Source of the DNA: JAGOBX01 sp036733285
GTDB lineage: Bacteria; JAGOBX01
Assembly (NCBI GenBank): GCA_036733285.1
Contig: DAINAU010000101.1
Span: 1-16,196, forward strand
Length of the DNA stretch: 16,196 nucleotides
Reading direction: 5' to 3'
Shown here: in pieces, positions 15,617 to 16,196 of the stretch
How the letters are laid out: every line of letters begins with the position of its first letter
Numbering within the stretch: position 1 is the stretch's first letter
Position numbers and translations under genes: made by a program
The notes under the pieces: generated by a model
Told to the model about the DNA's origin: nothing
Databases searched by the model: none
The model's input: only the letters and a program-made list of their open reading frames with translations

Positions 15617-15645
15617 TTGACAATTTATGTTTTTTTTATTATATT
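15617..15645 (+). promoter_or_regulatory. Sigma-70-type promoter for the cobalamin riboswitch transcript
   Basis: TTGACA (15617-15622) matches the -35 consensus perfectly, and TATATT (15640-15645) lies 17 bp downstream. Transcription would begin near 15651-15653, at the first bases of the riboswitch. It starts only 12 bp after the stop codon of the epimerase gene, with no terminator in between, so readthrough from the upstream operon is also possible. Confidence 0.85.
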
Positions 15646-15717
15646 AAATTGGTTTGATTTTCAGTTTAAGGGAATCCGGTTTGAATCCGGAACTGGCCCG
15701 CAGCTGTAATCGGATAA

Positions 15718-15769
15718 AACCCAAAAGCAAATTCAAAAACGAATTGCGTTTTTTTACGATTTTTGGGTT
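15718..15769 (+). other. Hairpin inside the riboswitch insertion
   Basis: AACCCAAAA (15718-15726) pairs perfectly with TTTTGGGTT (15761-15769). Inside lies a second pair, GCAAATTC (15727-15734) with GAATTGC (15741-15747), one bulge. The hairpin sits right after the 5' conserved half and could replace the usual short peripheral helix. Confidence 0.75.
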
Positions 15770-15805
15770 ATTAATGATTATGCCAAAACGCGGCTGACTG
15801 TAATG

Positions 15806-15853
15806 TATTATCAAAATTTTTTTTGCTTTTTGGGGCAAAAATTTTTGATAATA
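15806..15853. repeat. Long AT-rich inverted repeat inside the riboswitch insertion
   Basis: The left arm (15806-15826, TATTATCAAAA, eight Ts, GC) and the right arm (15835-15853, GCAAAAATTTTTGATAATA) pair over about 19-20 bp with a small bulge and an 8-nt loop (TTTTTGGG). The arms end in the same TATTATC / GATAATA words, giving it the look of a small insertion element or a symmetric hairpin. No flanking direct repeat is obvious. Confidence 0.75.
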
Positions 15854-16035
15854 TGAATAGCTATTCCGATGAAATTCGGCTTAGGCGTTTTAATAATTTG
15901 TCTGCCGTTAAAGCCACTGGCGATAATCGCCGGGAAGGCGGTATAATTTCCGAAAGTCAGAAAACCTTACTGAAAAAAATTTTGTGTCCGGCGAATCGGC
16001 AAACGTTCGTTGATTATGTTTCTTGCAGGTTAAAA

Positions 16036-16090
16036 CAGGGTAAGCCCGCAATTGATTTTAATATCGATTGCGGGCTTTTTTTTTACCCTG
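16036..16090 (+). terminator. Strong intrinsic terminator downstream of the riboswitch
   Basis: A 15-bp stem (16042-16056 with 16063-16077, one T-G wobble), a 6-nt loop TTTAAT and nine Ts (16076-16084) form a textbook rho-independent terminator. An outer pair CAGGGT (16036-16041) / ACCCTG (16085-16090) encloses the T-run. The position, about 70 nt after the aptamer, fits an expression platform that stops transcription when cobalamin is bound. The alternative antiterminator partner was not resolved by eye. Confidence 0.88.
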
Positions 16091-16112
16091 ATACTGTATC
16101 GAACGTAATGTG

Positions 16113-16169
16113 AAGTTTTTAAAACTCAGACTTTTTTTATAAAAACTTCTAAAAACCCGAAAACTTTTA
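16113..16169. repeat. Second copy of the intergenic element seen at 14133-14190
   Basis: AAGTTTTTAAAACTCAGAC followed by AAAACTTCTAAAAACCCGAAAACTTT (shared 26 bp, 16142-16167) parallels 14133-14189. The order is the same and the spacer differs. No open reading frame with a ribosome binding site is seen in 16091-16196, so this is noncoding leader or spacer before the next gene. Confidence 0.75.
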
Positions 16170-16170
16170 A

Positions 16171-16192
16171 ATTTACGGCTTTAGCCGTAAAT
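16171..16192. repeat. Perfect short palindrome with a CTTTAG core
   Basis: ATTTACGGCT and AGCCGTAAAT pair perfectly around two Ts. Read on the other strand the centre is GGCTAAAGCC, the same CTAAAG core as AACGCTAAAGCGTT at 1836-1849 and 2595-2608. Confidence 0.8.
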
Positions 16193-16196
16193 CATA

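Larger units (their letters stand above)
15648..15970 (+). promoter_or_regulatory. Cobalamin riboswitch with a long internal insertion
   Basis: Both conserved halves of the cobalamin element are visible. The 5' half has GGTTTGA at the start, then GGGAATCCGG (15670-15679), TTGAATCCGGAACTG, CCCGCAGCTGTAA and TCGG. The 3' half has GCCACTG (15913-15919), GGGAAGGC (15932-15939) and AAGTCAGAAAACC (15954-15966). A short closing helix (GGTTT 15651-15655 with AAACC 15962-15966) fits P1. The halves are normally separated by a few tens of bases; here about 190 nt lie between CGG (15711-15713) and CCG (15905-15907), which could close a P7-like helix. Cobalamin riboswitches usually repress transport or biosynthesis genes, or isozyme genes that do not need B12. 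The regulated gene is beyond the window. The 96-codon frame crossing this region is not considered coding. Confidence 0.88.

Noticed and set aside
15806..15853. Intrinsic terminator inside the riboswitch
   Set aside because: The stem is almost all A-T pairs and is not followed by a T-run on the plus strand; it would also stop transcription before the aptamer is complete.
15823..16113. Open frame of 96 codons on the plus strand
   Set aside because: It lies across the conserved 3' half of the cobalamin riboswitch and the terminator, has no ribosome binding site and its product looks like no protein family.

Overview
The window is AT-rich and gap-scaffolded (a 100-N run at 1888-1987), so it probably comes from a metagenome-assembled or draft genome. 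Cells look Gram-negative: there is a PorV/PorQ-type outer-membrane barrel, a lipoprotein, and a giant secreted protein ending in a T9SS-like/FlgD-like tail with a PNP motif. That mix, with the GxxExxY gene and many intergenic palindromes, fits the FCB group, Elusimicrobiota or a neighbouring candidate phylum. The sequence alone does not settle the phylum. I saw no tRNA, rRNA, CRISPR array or transposase.

Left part, minus strand (1-2684): a PorV/PorQ-family barrel gene is followed 29 bp later by an exported protein of unknown function that runs off the window. Next comes a repeat-rich stretch holding a small GxxExxY (PD-(D/E)XK-like) gene tightly bracketed by copies of an ATTCGT-rich hairpin repeat. 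Its natural reading frame has a TAA at codon 7, directly after a strong ribosome binding site and ATG.

Centre, minus strand (2685-14037): three exported products. These are a lipoprotein, a coiled-coil secreted protein 50 bp downstream, and, after a 209-bp gap, a 3127-residue secreted protein. The giant has two intact phospholipase-D HKD motifs at its N-terminus, lamin-tail and about eight fibronectin-III domains, Ig-like domains, and the C-terminal sorting-like domain. A plausible division of labour is that the giant is exported and anchored by a PorV-type route, with the lipoprotein and coiled-coil protein as envelope partners; this is inference.

Right part (14038-16196): a divergent intergenic region holds a tandem repeat, a nested inverted repeat and a near-consensus promoter. 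The promoter drives two plus-strand genes for activated-sugar synthesis: an RmlA-like glucose-1-phosphate thymidylyltransferase and an RmlC-like sugar epimerase/isomerase. Behind them a second near-consensus promoter starts a cobalamin riboswitch, followed by a strong terminator hairpin. The regulated gene lies beyond the window. The riboswitch is unusual: its two conserved halves are separated by about 190 nt of AT-rich hairpins.

The most notable items are the repeat-bracketed GxxExxY cassette with its early stop, the expanded cobalamin riboswitch, the giant PLD/adhesin hybrid with a recurring unassigned domain, and a family of palindromic intergenic elements shared by three sites.
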